Part shown: in pieces, positions 8,453 through 16,438 of the stretch
Numbering within the stretch: the first letter of the stretch is position 1
Layout of the letters: the number at the start of each line of letters is the position of its first letter
From: Pseudomonadota bacterium
GTDB taxonomy: Bacteria; Myxococcota_A; Polyangia; Fen-1088
DNA: 64,000 nucleotides
Reading direction: 5' to 3'
Assembly: GCA_023438785.1 (NCBI GenBank)
Contig: JAEXQJ010000259.1
Coordinates: forward strand, 1-64,000
Position numbers and translations under genes: made by a program
Notes under the pieces: model-generated
Databases searched by the model: none
Told to the model about the DNA's origin: nothing
What the model saw: the letters and a program-made list of their open reading frames with translations, nothing else

Positions 8453-9619
8453 CTACGGGATGAGCACGACGCGCTGACACCCATACACGAAGCTGATCTG
8501 CCCATCTCGCGAGGTGTTAACGCGTTCGCAGGTCTGGGGGCACAGCACGACCTTGGTGGGCTTGTCGGGGTTGTCGTAGTACCAACCCTTGCTGCCCGCC
8601 TTGTCGCAGTCGGCCTGTTTTACGCTCACCAGAGTCTCCTTGCTGGCGTAGTCCGTGAAGGTGACGTTCACCGCGTTGAAGTCCAAGTCGCCCTTCTCGG
8701 GCGGTGGAACCGTGTAATCGCACGTCAGGGTCTGGTTGCGGATGGCATCCAGGGCGGCGATGAACTGCTTGTCCACGTCCGCGGCCGTCGAGATGAGCGT
8801 GGCCTTCGCGGTGCCGCCCGCGACGGCGATGCTATCGAGCGCGGTCAATTCGCTGCCCACGCCGATAACGTAGACGGGGACCTTGGGCGCGCCCGCGTAG
8901 GCCTGGCCGCCAGCCACGCGGCCCGCCGCCAACACGGCCTCTTCCAGCGAATTGGGCGGCGTGCTGCCGGCGCAGGTTCCGTCGGGAATGCCGTCCGTCG
9001 CCACCACGAGCACGGTGCGGTGATCGGGATGCGCCTGGGCCCACTCGGCCATGTACCTGCCCATGCCGTCCAGCGCCTGCACCAAGGGGGTGCCGCCGCT
9101 CATGCGCTGTCCGGCGAGCGACGCGCGCAAGGCATCGCCCACGCCGGGCAGCACGCCCATCTCCAGCGCGGGTTTGGTGTATCCCTCCTCGTCGCACGAC
9201 AGCCGCAGGGGGAAGTACTGCAGGGCCATGGCCACGTTGGTATAGCGGGAACTCTGGGACACGATGCCCAGGGCGCCCGATACCTTGATCCACTTGTTCT
9301 CGTAGTCCATGGACGCCGACGTGTCGACGAGCAGGCCCAGGTCGAGCGGCGTGAGGTTCACCTTCTGCGTGCTGGTCGCGCACGTGTCCGCATCTCCAGG
9401 CGGTAGGCGATCTACGGTCACAATGTCGGAGGTGGCGTCCCCCGGCATGTAGCTGATCGCGTCGCTCGTGCCGGCATCGTATTTTCCGTTCTGTCCTCCC
9501 GCGCCTCCCGTCCCGCTGCCACCGCCCTCTGGCGTTCTCTTCACGCCGCCACTGCCGCACGCGGGAATTGCCAGGGCCAGCGTTAACAGAGTGGTGCGTA
9601 TGCTTCGATTGACCTTCAT
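8453..9619 (-). CDS. VWA-domain lipoprotein
   Basis: A 388-residue protein starting MKVNRSIRTTLLTLALAIPACGSG, with a lipobox ending at Cys near residue 23 and a Gly-rich spacer. The von Willebrand A domain spans about residues 95-305. Its MIDAS motif 'DTSASM' is intact and 'VVATDGIPDG' supplies the later metal-contact segment. The C-terminal 80 residues contain several Cys (TCDY, ADCDKAGSKG, CPQTCER, GCQR). VWA domains mediate metal-dependent protein binding; in Myxococcota such lipoproteins are abundant and mostly uncharacterised. It begins 8 bases after the stop of the Cys-rich lipoprotein gene, so the two form an operon and may act together at the envelope. Confidence 0.82.
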   Translation of the reverse strand: MKVNRSIRTTLLTLALAIPACGSGGVKRTPEGGGSGTGGAGGQNGKYDAGTSDAISYMPGDATSDIVTVDRLPPGDADTCATSTQKVNLTPLDLGLLVDTSASMDYENKWIKVSGALGIVSQSSRYTNVAMALQYFPLRLSCDEEGYTKPALEMGVLPGVGDALRASLAGQRMSGGTPLVQALDGMGRYMAEWAQAHPDHRTVLVVATDGIPDGTCAGSTPPNSLEEAVLAAGRVAGGQAYAGAPKVPVYVIGVGSELTALDSIAVAGGTAKATLISTAADVDKQFIAALDAIRNQTLTCDYTVPPPEKGDLDFNAVNVTFTDYASKETLVSVKQADCDKAGSKGWYYDNPDKPTKVVLCPQTCERVNTSRDGQISFVYGCQRVVLIP

Positions 9620-9627
9620 CGCCGTCC

Positions 9628-11553
9628 TCAGCAGGGGCCGCAGTTCAGTGTGCTGCCGCACTTGTCGTCCACGATTCCGCACTTGCCCGCGCATGTCGCC
9701 TTGGCGCAGCCACACTCGTTGGACCTGCCGCTGCCTCCACAGGTCTCGTGAGGATTGGTGCAATCACAGGTCACGTTGACACCGCAGCCGTTGGGGAACG
9801 AGCCGCACTGGCCGGGGAAGTCGGCGCAGGTCTTGGCCGGGCAGGAGCAGGTGCCGGCAACCCCAGGCGTCGTGGAACTGCACGTGTTCCCGGTTCCGGC
9901 GCAGGGACAATCCATCGTTCCGCCGAGACCATCGGGCAGCCTGGTGCCGCACTTGCCCGCGCAGCTATTCCGGCACTTGCCGTTCACGCACTCTTGCCCG
10001 CCGGGACAGCCGATCCAGCGGGTGCCGCACTCGTTGCTCACGTTCCCGCAGGTGCCCGTGGGCGCCGTGGGCAGGGTGCAGCAGTGGCCGTCCTTGCACA
10101 CCTGATTCTCGCCGGTGCAGCCGAACTCCCGGCTGCCGCAGCTGTTGGTCGCGGTGCCACACTCGGCGCCGCCCAGCGCGCTCCTGTCGGGCAAGGTGCA
10201 GCACTTGTGGTCCGGGCCGCAGCCCTGTCCGTTCGGACAGGCGAAGTCCTTGCTGGCCCCGCAATCACTTGTCACGCGGCCACACTCCCAGCCCGGGGGC
10301 AGCGAGGTAGGCGGCGCGCAGCACACGCCCACGCCGTCGTTGTCCGGATCCACGCAGTCTGCGTTGTCCTTCCAGCAGTCGAAGCAGTTCAGCTTGCCGC
10401 CACACCCGTCGGGCACGTTCCAGCCGCACACGCGCGGCGGGCCCGCGAGATCGTCGCAGGTCTTGGGTACGCACAGCTTCTCGCACTTGCCGTCGTCGTT
10501 GCACTTGAAGCCCGTGGGGCACGTGCCGCAGTCCACGCTCGACTTGCAGGCGTCGATGGCCGGGCCGCACTCGCGTCCCTCGGTGATGCACACCAAGGGG
10601 CGCGGCGGAACGTTGCAGCGGTTGGCCACACCGCCCGTGGCGCATTCCTTGCCCGAGGGGCAGTCACCGCAGTCGACGGTTTTGCCGCACCCATCGGTGA
10701 CGAAGCCACACTCGTTGCCCAGGCCGGCGCAGGCCTGAGCCTTGGTCATGGGCGTGCACGTGCCACCCTCGGAGACGGGCTTCAGCTCGCAGGTGTTGAA
10801 GGCCGGGTTGCACACGCGTCCGGTGGGGCAGGCCCCGCAGTCGGTCAACTCTGTAGTCGGACCACAACCCAACCAGGCCTCGCCGCAGGCGATACCCATG
10901 GCCGAGCAGGCGCCCGCCGCCTGCGCGGGCAACGTGCACGCGACGCAGCGGTTGGTATCGGGATTACACTCCTGACCGGTGGGGCAGGTGCCGCAATCGA
11001 GCACCGTCCCACAGCTATTGCGGATGCGGCCGCACTCGGCGCCCAGATCGGCGCACACCACCTTGGGCGTCACGCAGCGGTGCAAGGTCGGATCGCACGC
11101 CAGCCCCTTGGCGCAGGTTTCACACTCGAGGGTCTGGCCCGTGCACAGATCCAGCACGCTGCCACACAGACCCGTGCAGTCGGTGTATTGGGGCGTGCAG
11201 GTCAAGCCGACCTCACCGCCGTCCGCCCAGGCATTTCCGTCGGCATCGAGCGCGGGGCCGCTGTCGACCAGCGGTTCGACCCGATCGGCCGGTTGCGTGT
11301 CGAGGGAGCGGGCGTCGGTGACCGGAACGGGAGCATCGGCGTTGCGGGTGTCGCCGGAGCGGCTGTCGCCGGGGGGCGAACGCAGATCCACGGCCGCGTC
11401 GTTGGCGTGCTTCTCGCCCGTCGGTGAGCACCCCGCTAGGAGCAGCGCGCTCAGCAGAGCCGTGGTGGCCCACCAGGGGGACGCCCAACGCCCATCTTTC
11501 ACGCCGCTCGTCGGTACGGACTTCTCGTGTACGCTCGCGTTTCGCTTCGCCAT
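9628..11553 (-). CDS. Cys-rich tandem-repeat lipoprotein
   Basis: A 641-residue protein with start MAKRNASVHEK, an N-region of about 20 residues, a hydrophobic segment and lipobox 'LLLAGC'. An Asp/Ala-rich linker follows to about residue 110. The rest, to the last codon, is roughly a dozen imperfect repeats of about 40 residues with the scheme C-G-x(3-6)-C-G-x(2-4)-D-C-G-x-C-P-x-G-x(2)-C. The final repeat stops at 'LNCGPC', inside the unit. Such repeats should be disulfide-stapled and extracellular. Function is unknown; adhesion or a scaffold for the adjacent VWA lipoprotein is speculation. GAGGTGA lies upstream of the ATG, and TATAAA (minus strand, 11587-11592) is a possible -10 box. Confidence 0.85.
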   Translation of the reverse strand: MAKRNASVHEKSVPTSGVKDGRWASPWWATTALLSALLLAGCSPTGEKHANDAAVDLRSPPGDSRSGDTRNADAPVPVTDARSLDTQPADRVEPLVDSGPALDADGNAWADGGEVGLTCTPQYTDCTGLCGSVLDLCTGQTLECETCAKGLACDPTLHRCVTPKVVCADLGAECGRIRNSCGTVLDCGTCPTGQECNPDTNRCVACTLPAQAAGACSAMGIACGEAWLGCGPTTELTDCGACPTGRVCNPAFNTCELKPVSEGGTCTPMTKAQACAGLGNECGFVTDGCGKTVDCGDCPSGKECATGGVANRCNVPPRPLVCITEGRECGPAIDACKSSVDCGTCPTGFKCNDDGKCEKLCVPKTCDDLAGPPRVCGWNVPDGCGGKLNCFDCWKDNADCVDPDNDGVGVCCAPPTSLPPGWECGRVTSDCGASKDFACPNGQGCGPDHKCCTLPDRSALGGAECGTATNSCGSREFGCTGENQVCKDGHCCTLPTAPTGTCGNVSNECGTRWIGCPGGQECVNGKCRNSCAGKCGTRLPDGLGGTMDCPCAGTGNTCSSTTPGVAGTCSCPAKTCADFPGQCGSFPNGCGVNVTCDCTNPHETCGGSGRSNECGCAKATCAGKCGIVDDKCGSTLNCGPC

Positions 11554-11640
11554 AGGTCTGTTCACCTCGGTAGGCCGGACTTCATCTTTATACGGGAACG
11601 CGAACACTGCGTCGCGAAGAAACCGAGGCAGCCGGCGGTG

Positions 11641-11676
11641 CGCGCCCGTGCGGGAGTGCGTGTGCGCACGGGCGCG
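11641..11676. promoter_or_regulatory. 12-bp perfect inverted repeat in a divergent promoter region
   Basis: CGCGCCCGTGCG (11641-11652) and CGCACGGGCGCG (11665-11676) form a perfect dyad with a 12-base spacer, midway between the divergent Cys-rich lipoprotein gene and the nucleotidyltransferase operon. Two copies of ACATGTG (11714-11720, 11743-11749) lie further right, with an alternating purine/pyrimidine GT/GC run between them. It could be an operator or an RNA hairpin. Base composition is high GC, so some dyads are expected by chance, but 12 bp without a mismatch is long. Confidence 0.4.
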
Positions 11677-11807
11677 GCGTCGTCGACGAACCGAAGCCGC
11701 GGGTCCTTCGTACACATGTGGTGCGCGTGTGCGCGTGCGGCGACATGTGATGCCGTTGTCCACTTGCTGCCCGAGCGAGCGGACCCATCCTCCCAAATGG
11801 GGGTAGT

Positions 11808-12473
11808 GTGGCGGGCGCGGATCGCGAACCGGCAGACAACCAGGCCTTCGAGGACGTCCTCGACGAGGCCGTCTTGGCCCTCGACGGCAGCGGCTTGCGC
11901 TACGCGGTGATGGGCGGCATTGCGGCCACCGCGTTGGGCGGCTATCGCCACACCCATGACATCGATGTATTCGTGAAGCCGGATGACGCCGAGGCGACCT
12001 TGGGCACCCTGGGCCGCAGCGGATTCGCCACCGAGAGGACCGACCCTCACTGGCTGTTCAAGGCCGTCAAGCGCGACATCACCGTGGACATCATCTTCAA
12101 GTCCGCGGGGGCCGTGTACTTCGACGAGAGCATGATCGAGCGCTCGGCCAAGGTGGACTTCCGTGGCCGCAAGATCCGTGTCATCGCGCCCGAGGACCTC
12201 TTCGTCATCAAAGCGTTGGTGCTCAACGAGCACAACCTGAGCCTGGATGAGCACTGCGTCCGCCACTTGAACGATCTGCTGGCCATCGTGCGTTCGTGCT
12301 CGCTGGATTGGGACTACCTCCTGCGGCGGGCGCGCCTGGGACCGCGGCGCGTGTTGGGCCTGCTGCTCTACGCGCAGTCATTGGACCTGCTGGTCCCGGA
12401 TCACCCGATCCGCGAGCTGGTCGACATGCTGCAACTGGGGAAGCGCTATGCTGAGTCAGACCGCAAAGGATGA
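11808..12473 (+). CDS. Nucleotidyltransferase-fold protein (DUF6036/AbiEii-like)
   Basis: A 221-residue protein with the minimal nucleotidyltransferase signature 'VMGGIAATALGGYRHTHDIDVFV' split across about residues 34-56: GG, R, then the metal-binding D-x-D. 'VDIIFKSAGAVYFD' and 'APEDLFVIKAL' match the DUF6036/AbiEii-like group. Members transfer a nucleotide to RNA or protein, and some are toxin-antitoxin components, but no partner of that kind is seen here. Translation starts at a GTG with GGGGGTAGT just upstream. It overlaps the BON gene by 26 bases, so it heads a tightly coupled three-gene operon. Confidence 0.75.
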   Translation: MAGADREPADNQAFEDVLDEAVLALDGSGLRYAVMGGIAATALGGYRHTHDIDVFVKPDDAEATLGTLGRSGFATERTDPHWLFKAVKRDITVDIIFKSAGAVYFDESMIERSAKVDFRGRKIRVIAPEDLFVIKALVLNEHNLSLDEHCVRHLNDLLAIVRSCSLDWDYLLRRARLGPRRVLGLLLYAQSLDLLVPDHPIRELVDMLQLGKRYAESDRKG

Positions 12474-12717
12474 ACCGCGCTATCTGGCGCCGCGCATTCG
12501 GCAGGCTTTGGCCGACGACGCCCGCGTCAGCATGTTGGACATCAAGGTGCTGGTGAAGGACAGGGTTATCCACATCATGGGCCAGGTGGATACGGGGGAG
12601 CGGCGCGAGGCCGTGCGCGAGGTGGTGGCACAAGCAGCCCCGGGCTTCGAGGTGCGGGACGAGACCACGGAACTGGAACTGGCGCCGCCCGGGCATCCCG
12701 AGGTGATCGTTGATTAG
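12448..12717 (+). CDS. BON-like domain protein
   Basis: An 89-residue protein lacking a signal peptide. Residues about 10-85 ('APRIRQALADDARVSMLDI', 'VHIMGQV'-type strand, 'ERREAVREVVAQAAPGFEVRDE') follow the alpha-beta-beta-alpha-beta pattern of BON domains, which usually bind phospholipid or lie near membranes. Cytoplasmic single-BON proteins have no defined role. It overlaps the genes on both sides (26 bases upstream, 8 bases downstream), indicating strict co-translation with the nucleotidyltransferase and phosphoesterase. Confidence 0.7.
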   Translation: MLSQTAKDEPRYLAPRIRQALADDARVSMLDIKVLVKDRVIHIMGQVDTGERREAVREVVAQAAPGFEVRDETTELELAPPGHPEVIVD

Positions 12718-13450
12718 GGTCGCTGCCATCGCAGACATGCACTTCTCGGAGACGTCCGGCGGGACGTTGCGGCGCTATTGGGCGGCCATCAACGAGGTGG
12801 CGGACGTGCTGCTCATCGCGGGCGACCTGACCACGCATGGCGAGCCCGAGCAGGCCATGGTCTTGGCCGAGGAGCTGGCCGTGGTCCAGGTCCCCATCGT
12901 CCTGGTCTTGGGCAATCACGAGTACCAGAGCGGCAAGGAGGCGGAGCTGCGCCGTCGCTTGGAGGCGCGCAAGCTGACCGTGCTCGAGGGTGAGCGCATC
13001 GAGCTGCAGATCAACGGCCATCGCCTGGCCGTGGTGGGCACCAAAGGTTTTGGCGGCGGCTTTGCGGGCGCCTGTGGCACCGCCTTCGGTGAGCCCGAGA
13101 TGAAGGCGTTCATCCGCCACACCGAGAGACTGGCCGCCGTCCTGGAGGCCGAGCTCGCCGGAAGCTCCGCCGATTTCCGCGTGGCGCTGACCCACTATTC
13201 GCCCATCAAGGACACGGTCATGGGCGAGCGTCTGGAGATCTTTCCCTTCTTGGGCAGCTACCTTCTGGCCGAGGCCATCGACCGGGCGGGTGCCGATCTG
13301 GTGGTCCACGGCCACGCCCACCACGGCACGCACAAGGGCGTCACCTCGTGCGGGATCCCGGTGCGCAACGTGGCCATGCCCATGCTGCGCTCGCCCTACG
13401 TGATCTTCCACCTGACCCGCGGCGCTGCTGCGCCCTGGGCCACCCGCTGA
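12710..13450 (+). CDS. Calcineurin-like metallophosphoesterase
   Basis: A 246-residue enzyme with every hallmark of the dinuclear metallophosphoesterase superfamily: 'DMH' (D9, H11), 'GDLTTHG', 'GNHE', 'THYSP' and 'HGHAHHG'. It should hydrolyse a phosphoester in the cytosol; the substrate cannot be predicted. The likely start is the TTG at 12710, since the conserved beta strand 'IRVAAIADMH' begins at once. It overlaps the BON gene stop by 8 bases. With the nucleotidyltransferase two genes upstream, the operon encodes an enzyme that could add and one that could remove a phosphorylated group, but this link is only suggestive. Confidence 0.88.
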   Translation: MIRVAAIADMHFSETSGGTLRRYWAAINEVADVLLIAGDLTTHGEPEQAMVLAEELAVVQVPIVLVLGNHEYQSGKEAELRRRLEARKLTVLEGERIELQINGHRLAVVGTKGFGGGFAGACGTAFGEPEMKAFIRHTERLAAVLEAELAGSSADFRVALTHYSPIKDTVMGERLEIFPFLGSYLLAEAIDRAGADLVVHGHAHHGTHKGVTSCGIPVRNVAMPMLRSPYVIFHLTRGAAAPWATR

Positions 13451-13470
13451 GAAAGCCACGCGACGCTGAT

Positions 13471-13686
13471 TCAGTCGCGTGAATCCAGGGCGTGGGCCAG
13501 GGTCCAGCCGACGGCAAACGCACCCAGCAAGAAGAGCGCGGCGTGCTCGCGGTACCAGGCCCGCCAGTCTGCAGCCTGTTGCACCTGCGAGCGTAGGCCG
13601 GCCAGGCGCTGGGCCACCCGTTCGCGCTTGGCGGCCACTTCCGCCTCAAGAGTCTGCAAGTCCTGCTCACCGGTGTTCCTCGGCAT
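13471..13686 (-). CDS. Small coiled-coil/single-TM protein
   Basis: A 71-residue protein, MPRNTGEQDLQTLEAEVAA onward, with a heptad-like charged helix (about residues 8-38) and one C-terminal membrane helix 'ALFLLGAFAVGWTLAHAL'. A strong GGAGGGGGA site sits before the ATG at 13686. The helix-plus-TM layout is like the DUF883/YqjD and DUF3618 groups, and its neighbours are of those types. It probably belongs with the membrane-associated stress set on this strand. No enzymatic features. Confidence 0.65.
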   Translation of the reverse strand: MPRNTGEQDLQTLEAEVAAKRERVAQRLAGLRSQVQQAADWRAWYREHAALFLLGAFAVGWTLAHALDSRD

Positions 13687-13846
13687 GATGTCCCCCTCCC
13701 GAGCCATGCGAACGCGGTGCCGGGTGAAGCATCTCGGAATACGCGTCGCCGATGGGGGCACGGCGCACATTGCGCACGCCTGCCTCCCGCGCGCAGAGCG
13801 CTCGCCACGATGCCACCCCGGCTTCGGTTACCGCGAGGGAACCGGC

Positions 13847-13862
13847 GTTACGCCAGCGTAAC
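13847..13862. promoter_or_regulatory. GTTACGC-N2-GCGTAAC palindrome
   Basis: A perfect 7-bp dyad with a 2-base centre lies in the 190-base gap between the DUF3618 gene and the downstream 71-residue gene on the minus strand. Spaced GTAAC (16136-16140) and GTTAC (16155-16159) half-sites occur in the divergent promoter region of the same cluster. A shared regulator for both ends is possible. There is no T-run, so it is not a typical terminator. Confidence 0.3.
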
Positions 13863-13876
13863 TCGACCCGTGCCGG

Positions 13877-14332
13877 TCAGCGGACAGGCTCTTGGCGTTG
13901 CCACAGGCGGCCGGCCACCTGTCGCGCAATCATTGCAGCCGCTGCGCCTCCAGCCGCCGACAGGATGCGGCCCGTTACGGTCTTCTCGCCGCTGGTCACG
14001 CGTTCGGGTTTCTCGCCGATGATGGCCAACGCCCGCGAGAAGCGACGGAAGCGACTGCTCAGCCGTGCGTGCATCCTGCGCCGGCGTGCGACGAGCGCGA
14101 TGATCCCGCCCAGTGCAGAAATCACGGATGCGGCGACGACCACGATGGCCACCTTGTGGCGCTGCCACTGCAGGCGCACGTTGAAGGCCTCGTGACGGCG
14201 CCGGTCCAGATCGCCGAGCAAGCGATCCAGGTTGGACCGGATGTCCTCGATCTCATGTTCCAGCGACCCCGCACGCTCGGCGGGGGACTGGCTCTCCTCG
14301 GCACCTCCTGCGTACGTGTCGTCCGCCATCAT
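13877..14332 (-). CDS. DUF3618-like membrane protein
   Basis: A 151-residue protein starting MMADDTYAGG. Residues about 28-55 ('EHEIEDIRSNLDRLLGDLDRRR') resemble the DUF3618 helix. A membrane helix 'VAIVVVAASVISALGGIIALVA' follows near 70-92, then a basic cytoplasmic part and a second hydrophobic patch 'AAGGAAAAMIA'. AAGGTG precedes the start, and the two adjacent ATGs make 14332 or 14329 equally possible. The start overlaps the upstream DUF1469 gene stop, so they are coupled. In many proteobacteria these families are encoded together and linked to envelope or osmotic stress; the molecular role is unknown. Confidence 0.72.
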   Translation of the reverse strand: MMADDTYAGGAEESQSPAERAGSLEHEIEDIRSNLDRLLGDLDRRRHEAFNVRLQWQRHKVAIVVVAASVISALGGIIALVARRRRMHARLSSRFRRFSRALAIIGEKPERVTSGEKTVTGRILSAAGGAAAAMIARQVAGRLWQRQEPVR

Positions 14333-14772
14333 GACACCTTCTCCTTGGTCCACGTGATGTCGTCCTTGACCGTGGTGCGTGTGCGCCGCAGGGGCTGGGT
14401 GACCCGCCTCTTCCAGCCCAACCAGAAGGTGAGCAGAGCGACCAACAGCATGGCCCCCGCCACGATCAACGATGCACCCCAGGCCGGCAGGACCTCGGCC
14501 AGGCCCATGGCCCACGCCACCATGAGCATGTTGACGAACAACAGCCCGGCCAAGGCCGAGATTCCGATGCGTTTGACCATGGCCAACTCGGACTGCATGT
14601 CGGCGCGCACTTCGGTCACCGCCAGTTGGACTTCCTTGCGCGCCAGTAACACGGCTTGATCGGCGATGTCACGGACCAGTGTGCCCAGCGGCAAATCGGA
14701 CGGGCGCCCCGCCGGCGTGGGGGCTGCCGTTTTGCCCGGCGTTACATGGGTCTCCTTGTGTACCTCTGCCAT
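14329..14772 (-). CDS. Phage holin family/DUF1469-like membrane protein (YqjE type)
   Basis: A 147-residue protein. Residues about 27-65 ('LPLGTLVRDIADQAVLLARKEVQLAVTEV' pattern) are the amphipathic helix of the Phage_holin_3_6/DUF1469 family. Two membrane helices follow, 'ISALAGLLFVNMLMVAWAM' and 'ASLIVAGAMLLVALLTFWL', and a basic tail. The family name comes from topology; these are chromosomal proteins resembling YqjE, not lysis holins. The ATG at 14772 has GGAGAGGG upstream. It sits between the DUF748 gene (42 bases away) and the overlapping DUF3618 gene. Confidence 0.8.
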   Translation of the reverse strand: MAEVHKETHVTPGKTAAPTPAGRPSDLPLGTLVRDIADQAVLLARKEVQLAVTEVRADMQSELAMVKRIGISALAGLLFVNMLMVAWAMGLAEVLPAWGASLIVAGAMLLVALLTFWLGWKRRVTQPLRRTRTTVKDDITWTKEKVS

Positions 14773-14814
14773 TTCCCTCTCCTTCAGCTTTGCCGCTCGG
14801 GCCACCGCCGTCGT

Positions 14815-16002
14815 TTACTTCCGCTTGCGATTGCTCCGCTGATCGCTGCCGGTCCGCGCCTTGGGCGTGTCGTGGGGAAGGGTCTGCACGGCCTGTTTGC
14901 GCGCGCCTTGCTCCCCGCCGGTCGGGGGGGACGGCAGGCGGGCGAAGCTCTCGGTCAGCCCGATAGCGAATGCGTTGCGCAGAACGCCGACCAAGACTGG
15001 AAGGATTCGCTGATCGGGCTGGTCCAGGTTGGCGCGGATCAAAATCACATCGGCCGTGCCCTCGGCCTCCACCATGCGTTCCGAGGCTACGTCGACCGTC
15101 TGGTCCGTGACCCACGTCTTCACCTGACCCACCCACGCGCTATCCGCCGGCCTCGCGTCCACGTCTTTGAGCAGGGGCCTGATCCCGCCGCGCAGCACGC
15201 CGTCCCTGCAGGTGAACCCGACGCGCATGTCGAGAGCGCCCCGGGCGACCTGCAAATCGGCCTTGAACCCCACGAAGCCGTACAGGTCTGACAACTCCAG
15301 TCCCTGCAAGTGGCCGCGACCCGAGAAGGTGATGCCCTTGGCGGAGCGATCGACGACGACGAAGAGCGTGGCCGATCCGCTGCGCGCCACCTGGGCGCGC
15401 CCGGTCAACGTCGTGGAGGGTTGCTCTGCCCGGTCGGGGCGCTGGGCCAGGTTCGCCAGTACCAGATCCACGTCATGGATCCACAACTCGCCCGTGGCGC
15501 CGCGGCCCGGGTCCTCGTAGAGGAACTCACCGCCCTTGATGGCGACGCGATCCACGCTGACCAGTGGAAGCCGCTCGAGCAGGCGGAGCGGGCTGGCAAC
15601 CTTCAGCGGCGCCTGGGGCAGGATCAGCTTGGGATCGTCGATGCGCAGCCACGCCACCAGCTTGCCGCGCAGCACATCGCGCATGTTGAAGCGAAAGTGT
15701 GCGTTCTCCAGGTAGAGCAGGGGACGTCGCCAATCACCCCCGGTGGGAACGAGCTTGAGGCGCCGGATTCGAAGGCCGGGCGGCAGCACCTGTACGTGCA
15801 CGGACGCGAAGTCGCCCTCCAGAGCCCCGGAGCCCTTGAGGTACTTGCGCACGTAGTGCGCCGCTAGCGGGTCCAACACCAGGCGGACGCCGAAGACCAC
15901 GGCGACGACGATGGACAGACCGAGGACCAGCCGACTGAGCCAGCGCGAGCGAAACCAGCGGCTCCGATAGCCGCCTCTCGCATGCGCAGCCTCACCGGCC
16001 AT
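14815..16002 (-). CDS. DUF748/AsmA-like inner-membrane-anchored protein
   Basis: A 395-residue protein with one N-terminal membrane helix ('LVLGLSIVVAVVFGVRLVL', about 26-44) and a long beta-rich periplasmic part: 'VHVQVLPPGLRIRRLKL', 'HFRFNMRDVLRGKLVAWLRID', 'ELWIHDVDLVLANLAQRP'. This matches the AsmA-like DUF748 group, whose larger relatives (TamB, YhdP, AsmA) carry phospholipid between membranes. The C-terminus is Lys/Arg-rich. It is the first gene of the minus-strand set, divergent from the DUF883-like pair with 253 bases between. A 7-bp GC hairpin (16065-16081) lies in that gap. Confidence 0.72.
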   Translation of the reverse strand: MAGEAAHARGGYRSRWFRSRWLSRLVLGLSIVVAVVFGVRLVLDPLAAHYVRKYLKGSGALEGDFASVHVQVLPPGLRIRRLKLVPTGGDWRRPLLYLENAHFRFNMRDVLRGKLVAWLRIDDPKLILPQAPLKVASPLRLLERLPLVSVDRVAIKGGEFLYEDPGRGATGELWIHDVDLVLANLAQRPDRAEQPSTTLTGRAQVARSGSATLFVVVDRSAKGITFSGRGHLQGLELSDLYGFVGFKADLQVARGALDMRVGFTCRDGVLRGGIRPLLKDVDARPADSAWVGQVKTWVTDQTVDVASERMVEAEGTADVILIRANLDQPDQRILPVLVGVLRNAFAIGLTESFARLPSPPTGGEQGARKQAVQTLPHDTPKARTGSDQRSNRKRK

Positions 16003-16255
16003 GATTCCACCTCCCTGCGCGCCCGTCGCTTCTGAGAGAACTCCCAGTCCTCGTGCCTCAAGGAGCGTGCCAGGGGCACGCGGCTCGGCCGCGGGCGCAT
16101 CGGCGCGCCCAACGCGTCTGAGCCGTCACACGTCCGTAACACCGGGCTGTTCGCGTTACCAGATCGTGACCGGAACTGGCCCGGCGCACCGCCTTTATCG
16201 CAGACGTGCGATGGCATGTGGCTTGAAACGCCGAGCCCACATGGGGGAACGAGCC

Positions 16256-16438
16256 ATGGAAAACGAAGAGACCGAGCAGAAGCTGGGGGAGGCGCAAGAA
16301 GCCGCCGACGAGGCTCGCCGGATGGCGGAGGACTGGAAGACCCGGGCCGCTGCGGCCATCCGAGAGAACCCACTGCCGTTCCTGGTAGGAGCATTCGCGG
16401 CTGGCTTCCTCATCGCGAGGGTGGCTCGTCATGTATGA
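16256..16438 (+). CDS. Small DUF883/YqjD-like membrane protein
   Basis: A 60-residue protein: a charged helix 'EEAEQKLGEAQEA'-like (residues 2-30), then the C-terminal motif 'ENPLPFLVGAFAAGFLIARV'. That motif matches the ENPxxxxxxAxxxGxxxG tail anchor of the DUF883 family, which tethers ribosome- or envelope-associated proteins to the membrane in stationary phase. GGGGGAAC lies upstream of the ATG at 16256. It overlaps the next gene by 8 bases. Confidence 0.7.
   Translation: MENEETEQKLGEAQEAADEARRMAEDWKTRAAAAIRENPLPFLVGAFAAGFLIARVARHV

Noticed and set aside
9748..11427. A 559-codon open frame on the plus strand.
   Set aside because: It is antisense to the Cys-rich repeat lipoprotein, whose signal peptide, repeats and ribosome site are convincing. 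The plus frame is Ala/Gly/Val/His-rich with no domain and reflects GC bias.
14329..14772. A phage holin, implying a prophage remnant.
   Set aside because: The protein resembles chromosomal YqjE-type DUF1469 proteins and its neighbours are DUF3618, DUF883 and DUF748 types. There are no phage structural genes, integrase or att sites.
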